Below, piece by piece: positions 1-4,463 of a stretch of 6,538 bases of DNA; within the stretch, counting starts at the first letter, position 1, and each line of letters opens with the position of its first letter. The stretch spans positions 1-6,538 of the forward strand of contig JALVWX010000234.1 in NCBI GenBank assembly GCA_027023165.1, given 5' to 3'. The position numbers and the translations under genes were made by a program. Below the pieces are notes generated by a model. That model worked only from the letters and a program-made list of their open reading frames with translations. It did not search any database and was not told where the DNA came from. Source of the stretch: Thermococcus sp. GTDB taxonomy: Archaea > Methanobacteriota_B > Thermococci > Thermococcales > Thermococcaceae.

Positions 1-295
1 CCTGGACGTAGATTAAAGCCCTAAGGTTTCTCCCCTTTACCTCCCTTATGAGGCTCGGCTTTTTGGTGACAATGAGGAGGGCGACTTTACCGTAGGTTTT
101 CCTTAGAGCTTTGACCTCCTCCTTCAGCGCACCCCAGTCGGGAGAGCTTTCAAGGACGAGCTTTTTTGTGAACACCACCTCGTCGAACCACCCGCTCGCG
201 AGTTCATAGGCATCCTTACTCCTCACATCCATCTCGACGAAGTAGTCCCGCGAGAAGGGGACTTCCTCTTCGGTTATTTCAGGCTCCGCGCTCAT
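1..295 (-). CDS. rnp3: Ribonuclease P protein component 3 (Rpp30 family), 5' part only
   Basis: Protein subunit of archaeal RNase P, which helps the catalytic RNA remove 5' leaders from pre-tRNA in the cytoplasm. The window holds the first 98 codons; the family is about 210 residues with a TIM-barrel-like fold, so roughly the C-terminal half lies outside. Visible family landmarks are FVEMDVRSKDAYELA near residues 19-33, WFDEVVF near 36-42, YGKVALL near 69-75, KPSLIREVK near 80-88 and LRALIYVQ at the window edge; these resemble Pyrococcus Rpp30 as I remember it. The ATG (295-293) overlaps the stop of the COG1325 gene as ATGA, which suggests translational coupling. GGAGG sits only 1 nt before the ATG, which is unusually close. 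The first ~18 residues are an acidic extension before the conserved start; no better downstream start is seen. Confidence 0.87.
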   Translation of the reverse strand, partial: MSAEPEITEEEVPFSRDYFVEMDVRSKDAYELASGWFDEVVFTKKLVLESSPDWGALKEEVKALRKTYGKVALLIVTKKPSLIREVKGRNLRALIYVQ

Positions 296-747
296 TCCTC
301 CAGCCACTCCCTGACGGCTTTAACTACCGCTTCCTTCCTCATCGGGAAGGCCTTGACCTTTACCCTGACCTGGATCACGTCCGGCCCTTCGTCTATCTCG
401 ACATCGCCAAGGTATGCTTTCTGCTTGTTGAAGCGGACGTAGAGTGTGCCTTCATCATCGACCTTCTCGTCGAGGTTCTCGGTGATGTAGCGCTTATCGT
501 CTTCGCTCAGGAGTTCCTTGAAGTGCTCCAGGAACTGTCTGACAGCTTTGCTCCTCTTTATCTCGACGTTGACAACCTTGATGGGGTTGCCGAAAAAGCC
601 CTTCGTCTCGTCGATGTCGAAGATTATATCGTCCTCGTCTATCTCCTCGGGGATGAAGGTCGCTATCGCGTCGAGAACCTTGTCTTCATCTTCCGTCGCC
701 TGGATGAACGTGGTAAGCCTGACGTGGTGTGCTCGAAGCTTCGCCAT
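292..747 (-). CDS. COG1325 / PF01877 RNA-binding protein (predicted exosome-associated)
   Basis: A 151-residue acidic protein that I recognise as the archaeal RNA_binding family PF01877 (COG1325), predicted from gene context to work with the exosome or RNase P; its biochemical role is not established. It begins MAKLRAHHVRLTTFIQATED and ends VVKAVREWLEE, with no membrane segment. The ATG at 747-745 is preferred over the in-frame GTG at 756-754, because that GTG is part of the GGTGA Shine-Dalgarno sequence (757-753) placed 5 nt before the ATG. The gene overlaps rnp3 by 4 nt in an ATGA junction, so the two form an operon. A TATA-like TTTTAAA lies about 35 nt upstream. The neighbouring divergent gene is vapB. 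Family call is confident; function is inferred from genomic association only. Confidence 0.85.
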   Translation of the reverse strand: MAKLRAHHVRLTTFIQATEDEDKVLDAIATFIPEEIDEDDIIFDIDETKGFFGNPIKVVNVEIKRSKAVRQFLEHFKELLSEDDKRYITENLDEKVDDEGTLYVRFNKQKAYLGDVEIDEGPDVIQVRVKVKAFPMRKEAVVKAVREWLEE

Positions 748-752
748 CTTTC

Positions 753-757
753 TCACC
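753..757 (-). promoter_or_regulatory. Shine-Dalgarno GGTGA of the COG1325 gene
   Basis: GGTGA on the minus strand, then GAAAG, then ATG: 5-nt spacing. The GTG within it is in frame and could be mistaken for the start codon. It fixes the start at 747. Confidence 0.7.
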
Positions 758-778
758 GGAGTGAATTGGGAAGGCGGC

Positions 779-785
779 TTTAAAA
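779..785 (-). promoter_or_regulatory. TATA box of the COG1325-rnp3 operon
   Basis: TTTTAAA on the minus strand, centred about 35 nt before the ATG, the same distance seen for vapB and pepQ here. Transcription would begin near 757-755, giving a leader of only about 10 nt that starts at the Shine-Dalgarno sequence. It lies back to back with the vapB promoter. Confidence 0.6.
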
Positions 786-800
786 GGTAACTCCACGCTT

Positions 801-827
801 GTGGGAAATCTTAAATAGTTTTCCCAC
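801..827. promoter_or_regulatory. Inverted repeat framing the vapB TATA box (probable VapBC operator)
   Basis: GTGGGAAA (801-808) and TTTCCCAC (820-827) are perfect reverse complements, separated by 11 nt (809-819) that contain the TATA box. If one extra C is allowed in the right arm the repeat extends by two more bases (TTG at 799-801 matched by CCAA at 827-830). Antitoxins of VapBC modules usually bind inverted repeats in their own promoter, and bound protein here would block TBP/TFB access. The binding itself is inferred. Confidence 0.65.
811..818 (+). promoter_or_regulatory. TATA box of vapBC
   Basis: TTAAATAG, starting 39 nt before the vapB ATG. Transcription is expected to start at about 839-840, right at the Shine-Dalgarno GGTGG (840-844), which is followed by AAAAG and ATG. 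It lies inside the spacer of the inverted repeat 801-827. Confidence 0.65.
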
Positions 828-849
828 CAATGTTCTCCTGGTGGAAAAG

Positions 850-1086
850 ATGCTAACCAGGATCGACTCAAAAGGAAGGCTCTACATCCCAAAGGTCATG
901 AGGGGAGGTCTCCCGGATGAGGTCTACCTCGTTAAGCTCGATGAGGGAATACTGATAGTGCCGAAGCCCCTGGATCCGCTCAAAGAACTCGAGGAACTCG
1001 GGAGGAAGCTCCCGGACAGATCCCTTCGCGAACTCAGGAAGGAAATACTGGAAGAAGCCACGAAAGAAGCGGAGGACTCAGAATGA
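850..1086 (+). CDS. vapB: VapB-type antitoxin, AbrB/SpoVT (swapped-hairpin) family
   Basis: A 78-residue protein with an N-terminal AbrB-like DNA-binding motif, IDSKGRLYIPKVMR at about residues 5-18 (compare the AbrB signature of G-R-V/L-x-I-P). A charged, helical C-terminal part from about residue 40 (DPLKELEELGRKL onward) is expected to wrap the toxin. It should neutralise VapC and, with it, repress its own promoter. The ATG at 850 is chosen because GGTGG (840-844) lies 5 nt upstream; longer readings from GTG at 841 or TTG at 799 would start inside the Shine-Dalgarno sequence or upstream of the expected transcript start. The stop overlaps the vapC start (ATGA at 1083-1086), giving coupled translation. 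The module is transcribed opposite to the RNA-metabolism genes on both sides. Confidence 0.85.
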   Translation: MLTRIDSKGRLYIPKVMRGGLPDEVYLVKLDEGILIVPKPLDPLKELEELGRKLPDRSLRELRKEILEEATKEAEDSE

Positions 1087-1457
1087 TATACGCGAACACG
1101 GATTTTTTCCTTGCACTAATGAAGCCGAACGACTGGCTCAAGGAGAACGCGAAGAAAATCCTCGAGCGATACGAAGGCCAGATAACAACCTCTGAAACAA
1201 CGTTTCTCGAACTTCTAATCGTGGCGAAAAAGTACGACCTCGATCCCGTAAGGCTGACCTCGGCGGTCATGGCGCTGACTGGAATAGAGGACGACGTCTA
1301 CCTGAGGGCGGCCTACTACATGAAGGAGCACGGGCTAAACGCCTTCTATGCCTTCCACGCGGCTAAATGTGGAGGGGTCATAATAAGCTCGGACAGTGTC
1401 TATGAGAAGGTTGGAATCAAGAGGATACGGCTCGAAAATCCGGAAGAAACAGAATAG
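1083..1457 (+). CDS. vapC: VapC-type PIN-domain toxin with one catalytic acid replaced
   Basis: A 124-residue PIN-domain protein, the expected ribonuclease toxin partner of VapB; VapC toxins use a cluster of acidic residues to bind Mg2+ and cut RNA, often tRNA or rRNA. Visible active-site positions are D7 (NTDFF), E43 (TTFLELL) and D104 (ISSDSVY). The usual third acid lies in a motif like FDAFHAA; here it reads FYAFHAA, so position 89 is tyrosine (TAT, 1347-1349) instead of aspartate. One base change from GAT would give this. The reading frame is intact and the fold looks complete, so the protein may be a weakened or dead nuclease still able to bind VapB. GGAGG at 1071-1075 inside vapB is its Shine-Dalgarno, 7 nt before the ATG. 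The 3' end faces rpl15e with 16 nt between stops. Confidence 0.87.
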   Translation: MIYANTDFFLALMKPNDWLKENAKKILERYEGQITTSETTFLELLIVAKKYDLDPVRLTSAVMALTGIEDDVYLRAAYYMKEHGLNAFYAFHAAKCGGVIISSDSVYEKVGIKRIRLENPEETE

Positions 1458-1484
1458 AATAATCGAAGGGGCCTCACTTGCCCC
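1446..1484 (-). terminator. Hairpin and T-rich tract at the end of rpl15e
   Basis: On the minus strand GGGGC (1484-1480) and GCCCC (1472-1468) can pair around a 7-nt loop that contains the rpl15e stop codon. They are followed by a T-rich stretch (ATTATTCTATTCTGTTTC, about 1463-1446) lying within the 3' end of vapC. Archaeal RNA polymerase stops mainly at T-rich tracts, so this is a plausible terminator; the hairpin may only stabilise the 3' end. Confidence 0.5.
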
Positions 1485-2058
1485 TGCCCCTGTTGGCCCT
1501 GATGCTGGGCCTGACCTTTTCGGCACCCTTACCCTTGTTCCTCAGGCCGCGGCTCTTCCTGCCGGCGCTGGTGAGGCCGCGGAAGACGCGTCCCTTGTGG
1601 GCCTTACCGGTTATCCAGTTGATCTTCGGGTCGGCCTTGATGACCGGGTGGTGCGGGTCGACCATTATGACCTCAAACCACTTGTACATACCGTCCTCGC
1701 CGACCCAGTAGCTGTTGAGGACCTCGAGGTTCGGGTACTTGCGGGCGGCCTTCTCTTCAGCGATCCACTGGAGGCTCTTCTTCGGGCTGTACTTGACCAT
1801 ACCCATCTTGGAGGGCTTCCTCGCACCCTTCCACCTGGGCCTCTTCCTGCCGCCTTTCCTGACGCGGACGCGGACGATGACGTATCCCTGCTTGGCCTGG
1901 TAGCCAAGAGAGCGGGCGCGATCGAGCCTGGTCGGCCTCTCGGCGCGGACGACGACCGGCTCTCTCCTCCACTTTATCATCCTGACCTTGAGAAGGTCGC
2001 CAACGTAGCTCTTCTTCGGACTCTTCCAGGCTTCCCTAATGTACTTGTACATTCCCAT
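1474..2058 (-). CDS. rpl15e: Large-subunit ribosomal protein eL15 (L15e)
   Basis: A 194-residue, very basic ribosomal protein of the 50S subunit, shared by archaea and eukaryotes, that binds 23S rRNA. It begins [18 protein letters not shown], contains the basic segment [20 protein letters not shown] near residues 56-75, [20 protein letters not shown] near 117-136, and ends [10 protein letters not shown]. The whole length fits the archaeal family (about 194). The ATG at 2058-2056 is chosen because GGGGTGA (2070-2064) lies 5 nt upstream; the GTG at 2067 is inside that Shine-Dalgarno and would add MNE, which family members lack. Its usual partners in archaea, COG1325 and Rpp30 genes, are separated from it here by the opposite-strand vapBC. 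Divergent from pepQ. Confidence 0.96.
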   Translation of the reverse strand: MGMYKYIREAWKSPKKSYVGDLLKVRMIKWRREPVVVRAERPTRLDRARSLGYQAKQGYVIVRVRVRKGGRKRPRWKGARKPSKMGMVKYSPKKSLQWIAEEKAARKYPNLEVLNSYWVGEDGMYKWFEVIMVDPHHPVIKADPKINWITGKAHKGRVFRGLTSAGRKSRGLRNKGKGAEKVRPSIRANRGRGK

Positions 2059-2126
2059 CTCGTTCACCCCTTCCGTGTTTGTGGTTCTCCCTTACGGGAA
2101 CATCCCGCGGGTTGACCCCGCCTAGT
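2059..2126 (-). promoter_or_regulatory. Predicted structured leader of the rpl15e transcript
   Basis: If rpl15e uses the TATA at 2148-2155, transcription starts near 2126 and leaves a leader of about 68 nt, long for this window. It contains the palindrome CCCGCGGG (2104-2111), the hairpin CGGGA-TGT-TCCCG on the minus strand (2107-2095), and the overlapping element GTTCCCGTAAGGGAGAAC (2101-2084). These share bases and so exclude one another. A segment near 2117-2111 (TCAACCC) matches the complement of the Shine-Dalgarno GGGGTGA with one mismatch. Ribosomal protein genes often have autogenous leader control, but none is shown here. Confidence 0.35.
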
Positions 2127-2147
2127 CGGTCGAGGTTAGAAGTTGAG

Positions 2148-2155
2148 TTTTTAAG
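2148..2155. promoter_or_regulatory. TATA element between rpl15e and pepQ, usable in both directions
   Basis: TTTTTAAG on the plus strand, centred 35 nt before the pepQ ATG, matches the distance of the other promoters here, and its upstream flank GAAGTTGAG is purine-rich as a BRE should be. Read on the minus strand it is CTTAAAAA, the only good TATA candidate for rpl15e, though far (about 92 nt) from its ATG. Confidence is higher for pepQ than for rpl15e. Confidence 0.55.
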
Positions 2156-2175
2156 GGTTGCGGGGTAGTCGTTAC

Positions 2176-2180
2176 GGTGA
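2176..2180 (+). promoter_or_regulatory. Shine-Dalgarno GGTGA of pepQ
   Basis: GGTGA, then AGTAC, then ATG at 2186. The GTG inside it is in frame and would add MKY to the protein; the 5-nt spacing supports the ATG as the true start. Confidence 0.7.
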
Positions 2181-2185
2181 AGTAC

Positions 2186-3262
2186 ATGCGCCTCGAGAAA
2201 TTCATCTCCCTCATGAAGGAGCGCGGCTTTGACGGCGCTCTAATAAGCCCCGGGACGAATCTGTACTACCTCACGGGACTGCATATCCACGAGGCCGGCG
2301 AGAGGTTGACGGTTCTCGTCGTCAGCTCCGGCGGGGACTACCGCCTCCTAGCGCCGAGCCTCTACGAGAACGTCGTCAGGAACTTCCCGGTCACCTTCTG
2401 GCGCGACGGCGAGAACCCCTACGAAAAGCTCGCCTGGATTTTGGCTGAGTTCGAGCTTTCATCCGGGAAACTGCTCGTTGAGGACACGATGAGGGCGGAC
2501 TGGCTCATCAACATCCTGCGCGTTGGAAACCGCGGCTTTGAGTTCTACCCGCTAAGCTCGGTCATCAGGGAGCTGCGCATGAAGAAGGACAAGAGGGAAA
2601 TCGACTACATGAAGCACGCTGCCAAGGTCGTCGACAGGGTCTTTGAAGAGCTGTTGAGCTGGGACCTCCTCGGGATGCGCGAGAGCGAGCTGGCATTGAA
2701 AATGGAACTCAGGATAAGGGAGCTTTCCGACGGAATATCCTTCGAACCTATCGTGGCGAGCGGAGAGAACGCCGCCAATCCGCACCACGCCCCAGGGAAC
2801 AGGCGTCTAAGGAAAGGCGACCTCGTTATCCTCGACTACGGGGCGAAGTGGAAGGGCTACTGCTCGGACATAACGCGGACTATCGCTCTAGGAAAGCCGA
2901 ACGAAAAGCTGGTAGAGATATACGAGGTCGTCAAGGAGGCGCAGGAGAAAGCTTACAGGGCAACGAGGGCAGGGGTGAAGGCGAAGGACGTTGACGCCGC
3001 CGCGAGAGAGACGATAGCGAAAGCCGGATATGGGAAATACTTCACCCACAGGACCGGACACGGCCTCGGCCTGGACGTCCATGAGGAGCCGTATATCGGC
3101 CCCGACGTCGGAGTAACTTTGGAAAACGGCATGACCTTCACGATAGAGCCAGGCATCTACCTCCCCGGTCTCGGCGGCGTTAGGATAGAGGACGACGTAG
3201 CTGTGATAGATGGGAGGGAGAAGAGGCTGACGAGGGCGGAGAGGGAGCTGGTTATCCTTTGA
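2186..3262 (+). CDS. pepQ: M24 family metallopeptidase, Xaa-Pro dipeptidase (prolidase) type
   Basis: A 358-residue cytoplasmic two-metal peptidase of the prolidase / aminopeptidase P branch, expected to cleave the bond before proline in dipeptides or short peptides during peptide recycling. Residues 1 to about 120 form the N-terminal creatinase-like domain; the rest is the pita-bread catalytic domain. All five metal ligands are visible: D217 (ILDYGA), D228 (CSDITRT), H292 (HRTGHGLG), E321 (TIEPGIY) and E335 (GVRIEDD). NPHH near 198-201 supplies the substrate-binding histidine. It is not the MKERLEKLVKF-type prolidase characterised from P. furiosus, so substrate preference is open. Start chosen by GGTGA 5 nt upstream and because the family begins MRLEKF. 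Its last 11 nt overlap the convergent DUF835 gene; a T-rich run at about 3275-3288 may end its transcript. Confidence 0.9.
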   Translation: MRLEKFISLMKERGFDGALISPGTNLYYLTGLHIHEAGERLTVLVVSSGGDYRLLAPSLYENVVRNFPVTFWRDGENPYEKLAWILAEFELSSGKLLVEDTMRADWLINILRVGNRGFEFYPLSSVIRELRMKKDKREIDYMKHAAKVVDRVFEELLSWDLLGMRESELALKMELRIRELSDGISFEPIVASGENAANPHHAPGNRRLRKGDLVILDYGAKWKGYCSDITRTIALGKPNEKLVEIYEVVKEAQEKAYRATRAGVKAKDVDAAARETIAKAGYGKYFTHRTGHGLGLDVHEEPYIGPDVGVTLENGMTFTIEPGIYLPGLGGVRIEDDVAVIDGREKRLTRAERELVIL

Positions 3263-4268
3263 TCTCTCCGTCGCTTAAATTTTCTATTAACCTTCTCGTA
3301 CGCTCGTCTATGGAGCTGTCCAAAGCCACATAAATCACACCATCGTTAATCACTGCATGGTCCCGTATATCACTCAGAAACTTCAAAACCGCAAGTCTGT
3401 CGTTGTAGAGTAGCAAAAAATCTATGCAGTCTATGACAACAAGACCCTTTGAACCTTTTCTTCTGGCCTCGACCAGATATTTGACTATCAGATGGCGAAG
3501 CTTTTCAAGGGCAGTAGGAGAAACTGAACTCTCAGCCGGTACTGTTAATATCCTAAAGACCGACCAGTGGGAAGGATATTCACGGACTCTCCGGGTTATG
3601 AGAAAAACGGGGGAGTTCCTGTACTTGTCAGGTATGAACTGAATATCTTTAACAATCACTAGCCCCCTTCCACTAACTTCAGGAGTCTCTCCTCCCTTGA
3701 AGAGGCCGGATGCAGTTACACGTATCGTAGCTACTGAAAACACAACGGCACCTAGGGCCATTAGAACAAGACCAACCAAAGTCCCACTTAAGGCCTTGTA
3801 AAGAAGGAAGACAACCGCTATTGGAACAACTGAAAGGGAAAGTAAGAGCTTCTTGAAAGTTCTGTAAGCTATATAACCTGTAATCAGCAGTATAACTCCC
3901 GAATCCCCCGCAATACCGCCCAGACCATGCTGAATTTGATAACCTAAAGAGGACATGAATCGGAACACGACGTGGGAAGCCGGAGTGAGAAGGTATAAGG
4001 CAAAGAGATGCGTTTTTGAAGGGTACATGTCCCGGATTAATGAGACAACGTAGAGAGAAAACCCGAGGGCAAAGAAGTACAGGAAAGTTTCAGCCAGAGA
4101 GAAGTACCCCAGAATCCTCAGAAGAACATGGAAACTCAAAAATGCCCATCCAATGGAAGCAAACGAAAGTTCAACTGACCTTTCCCAAAGTGCCCTGAAT
4201 AACAGATAGCCAGACGTCACAGCACCGACAACCAGCATGGGAAACTCAATTTCCAGAGCTACTGACAT
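3252..4268 (-). CDS. Seven-helix membrane protein with C-terminal DUF835 domain
   Basis: A 338-residue protein of unknown function. About seven hydrophobic segments are visible (near residues 8-28, 34-56, 59-78, 86-104, 121-138, 141-159, 164-182), followed by a soluble part from about 198 that I recognise as DUF835 (PF05763), a domain frequent in Thermococcales. Its hallmark here is a hydrophobic strand ending in acid, GLVVIDCIDFLLLYND (275-290), then KFLSDIRDHAVINDGVIYVALD, which recalls a RecA-like core; no P-loop is seen, so ATP hydrolysis is not expected. The layout suggests a membrane sensor with a cytosolic output or docking domain (inference). The ATG at 4268 has no Shine-Dalgarno and lies about 26 nt from a TATA box, so the mRNA is probably leaderless. 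The gene is clearly AT-richer than its neighbours, and its stop lies inside pepQ (11-nt convergent overlap). Confidence 0.8.
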   Translation of the reverse strand: MSVALEIEFPMLVVGAVTSGYLLFRALWERSVELSFASIGWAFLSFHVLLRILGYFSLAETFLYFFALGFSLYVVSLIRDMYPSKTHLFALYLLTPASHVVFRFMSSLGYQIQHGLGGIAGDSGVILLITGYIAYRTFKKLLLSLSVVPIAVVFLLYKALSGTLVGLVLMALGAVVFSVATIRVTASGLFKGGETPEVSGRGLVIVKDIQFIPDKYRNSPVFLITRRVREYPSHWSVFRILTVPAESSVSPTALEKLRHLIVKYLVEARRKGSKGLVVIDCIDFLLLYNDRLAVLKFLSDIRDHAVINDGVIYVALDSSIDERTRRLIENLSDGEIKG

Positions 4269-4289
4269 ACTCTAACTTAATTCCTTCCG

Positions 4290-4296
4290 CTTTAAG
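4290..4296 (-). promoter_or_regulatory. TATA box of the DUF835 gene (leaderless transcript)
   Basis: CTTAAAG on the minus strand, centred about 25-26 nt before the ATG at 4268, so the transcript should begin at or next to the start codon. The absence of any GGTG-like site upstream of the ATG agrees with this. Confidence 0.55.
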
Positions 4297-4315
4297 AATT
4301 TTCGGCCCAAAAACC

Positions 4316-4323
4316 TTAAATAC
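4316..4323 (+). promoter_or_regulatory. TATA box of the leuS transcription unit
   Basis: TTAAATAC preceded by an A-rich BRE-like AAAAACC (4309-4315). Using the ruler seen for vapB and pepQ, transcription starts near 4344-4345, which is about 119 nt before the leuS ATG. It is the strongest-looking promoter upstream of leuS; the A/T run at 4433-4443 is too close to the Shine-Dalgarno to serve a transcript carrying it. Confidence 0.6.
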
Positions 4324-4344
4324 CCAATCCCGTTACCCGTTCCG

Positions 4345-4395
4345 ATGCCGATGAGGGGGGAGTGTCTTCTCCGTCGGAATCTCAGCGGTGTCTGA
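4345..4395 (+). CDS. Possible leaderless leader peptide upstream of leuS
   Basis: A 16-codon ORF reading MPMRGECLLRRNLSGV and ending in TGA (4393-4395). Its ATG falls at the transcription start predicted from the TATA at 4316-4323, so it would be translated from a leaderless mRNA. Three of 16 codons are for leucine (CTT at 4366, CTC at 4369 and 4381), and Arg codons CGT and CGG are unlike the AGG/AGA/CGC usage of the genes around it. The ORF runs through the G6 tract (4355-4360) that can pair with the C6 tract downstream, so ribosome position could alter the fold. It is short enough to occur by chance; conservation in other species is the key missing evidence. Confidence 0.35.
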   Translation: MPMRGECLLRRNLSGV

Positions 4396-4449
4396 TTTCA
4401 CCGATAACCCCCCTATTCATGACTCTCTTCTGGAAAAATTAAAGACAAA

Positions 4450-4456
4450 GGGAGGT
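4450..4456 (+). promoter_or_regulatory. Shine-Dalgarno GGGAGGT of leuS
   Basis: Strong match to the archaeal anti-Shine-Dalgarno, 7 nt before the ATG at 4464. It differs from the GGTGA-5-nt pattern of the other genes here and can be covered by the CTCTCTT segment at 4423-4429. Confidence 0.75.
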
Positions 4457-4463
4457 TTTGGAG

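Larger units (their letters stand above)
4345..4463 (+). promoter_or_regulatory. Structured 5' leader of leuS
   Basis: The stretch between the predicted transcript start and the leuS ATG holds several pairings. GGGGGG (4355-4360) matches CCCCCC (4408-4413). Inside that loop CGGTG (4386-4390) and CACCG (4399-4403) form a hairpin with an 8-nt loop. GGAG (4359-4362) and CTCC (4369-4372) form a small competing hairpin, and GTCGG (4373-4377) can pair with CCGAT (4401-4405), breaking the CACCG hairpin. CTCTCTT (4423-4429) can pair with AAGGGAG (4448-4454), covering the leuS Shine-Dalgarno. Such overlapping alternatives are typical of a regulatory leader; the ligand or signal is unknown, with leucine or tRNA charging the obvious guess. 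Confidence 0.45.

Noticed and set aside
799..849. Longer vapB beginning at TTG 799 or GTG 841
   Set aside because: The TTG lies upstream of the TATA box and the GTG is within the Shine-Dalgarno; the AbrB-like sequence begins directly after ATG 850.
1396..2115. 239-codon plus-strand open frame opposite rpl15e
   Set aside because: rpl15e on the minus strand is certain; the opposite frame is Pro/Ala/Asp/Leu-rich low-complexity text with no family resemblance.
4348..4395. C/D box guide RNA in the leuS leader (CCGATGA ... CTGA)
   Set aside because: The spacing of the outer boxes is acceptable, but the C box matches only 5 of 7 positions and the inner boxes (CTTC, GTCGGAA) do not match CTGA and RTGATGA.
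4355..4413. H/ACA guide RNA closed by the G6/C6 stem
   Set aside because: No ACA or ANA box follows the C6 tract (it reads TATTCA), and no kink-turn is recognisable at the expected distance.
4433..4444. A/T run as a second, close promoter for leuS
   Set aside because: It lies only about 25 nt before the ATG, so a transcript from it would lack the strong Shine-Dalgarno at 4450-4456; a leaderless form is possible but less likely.
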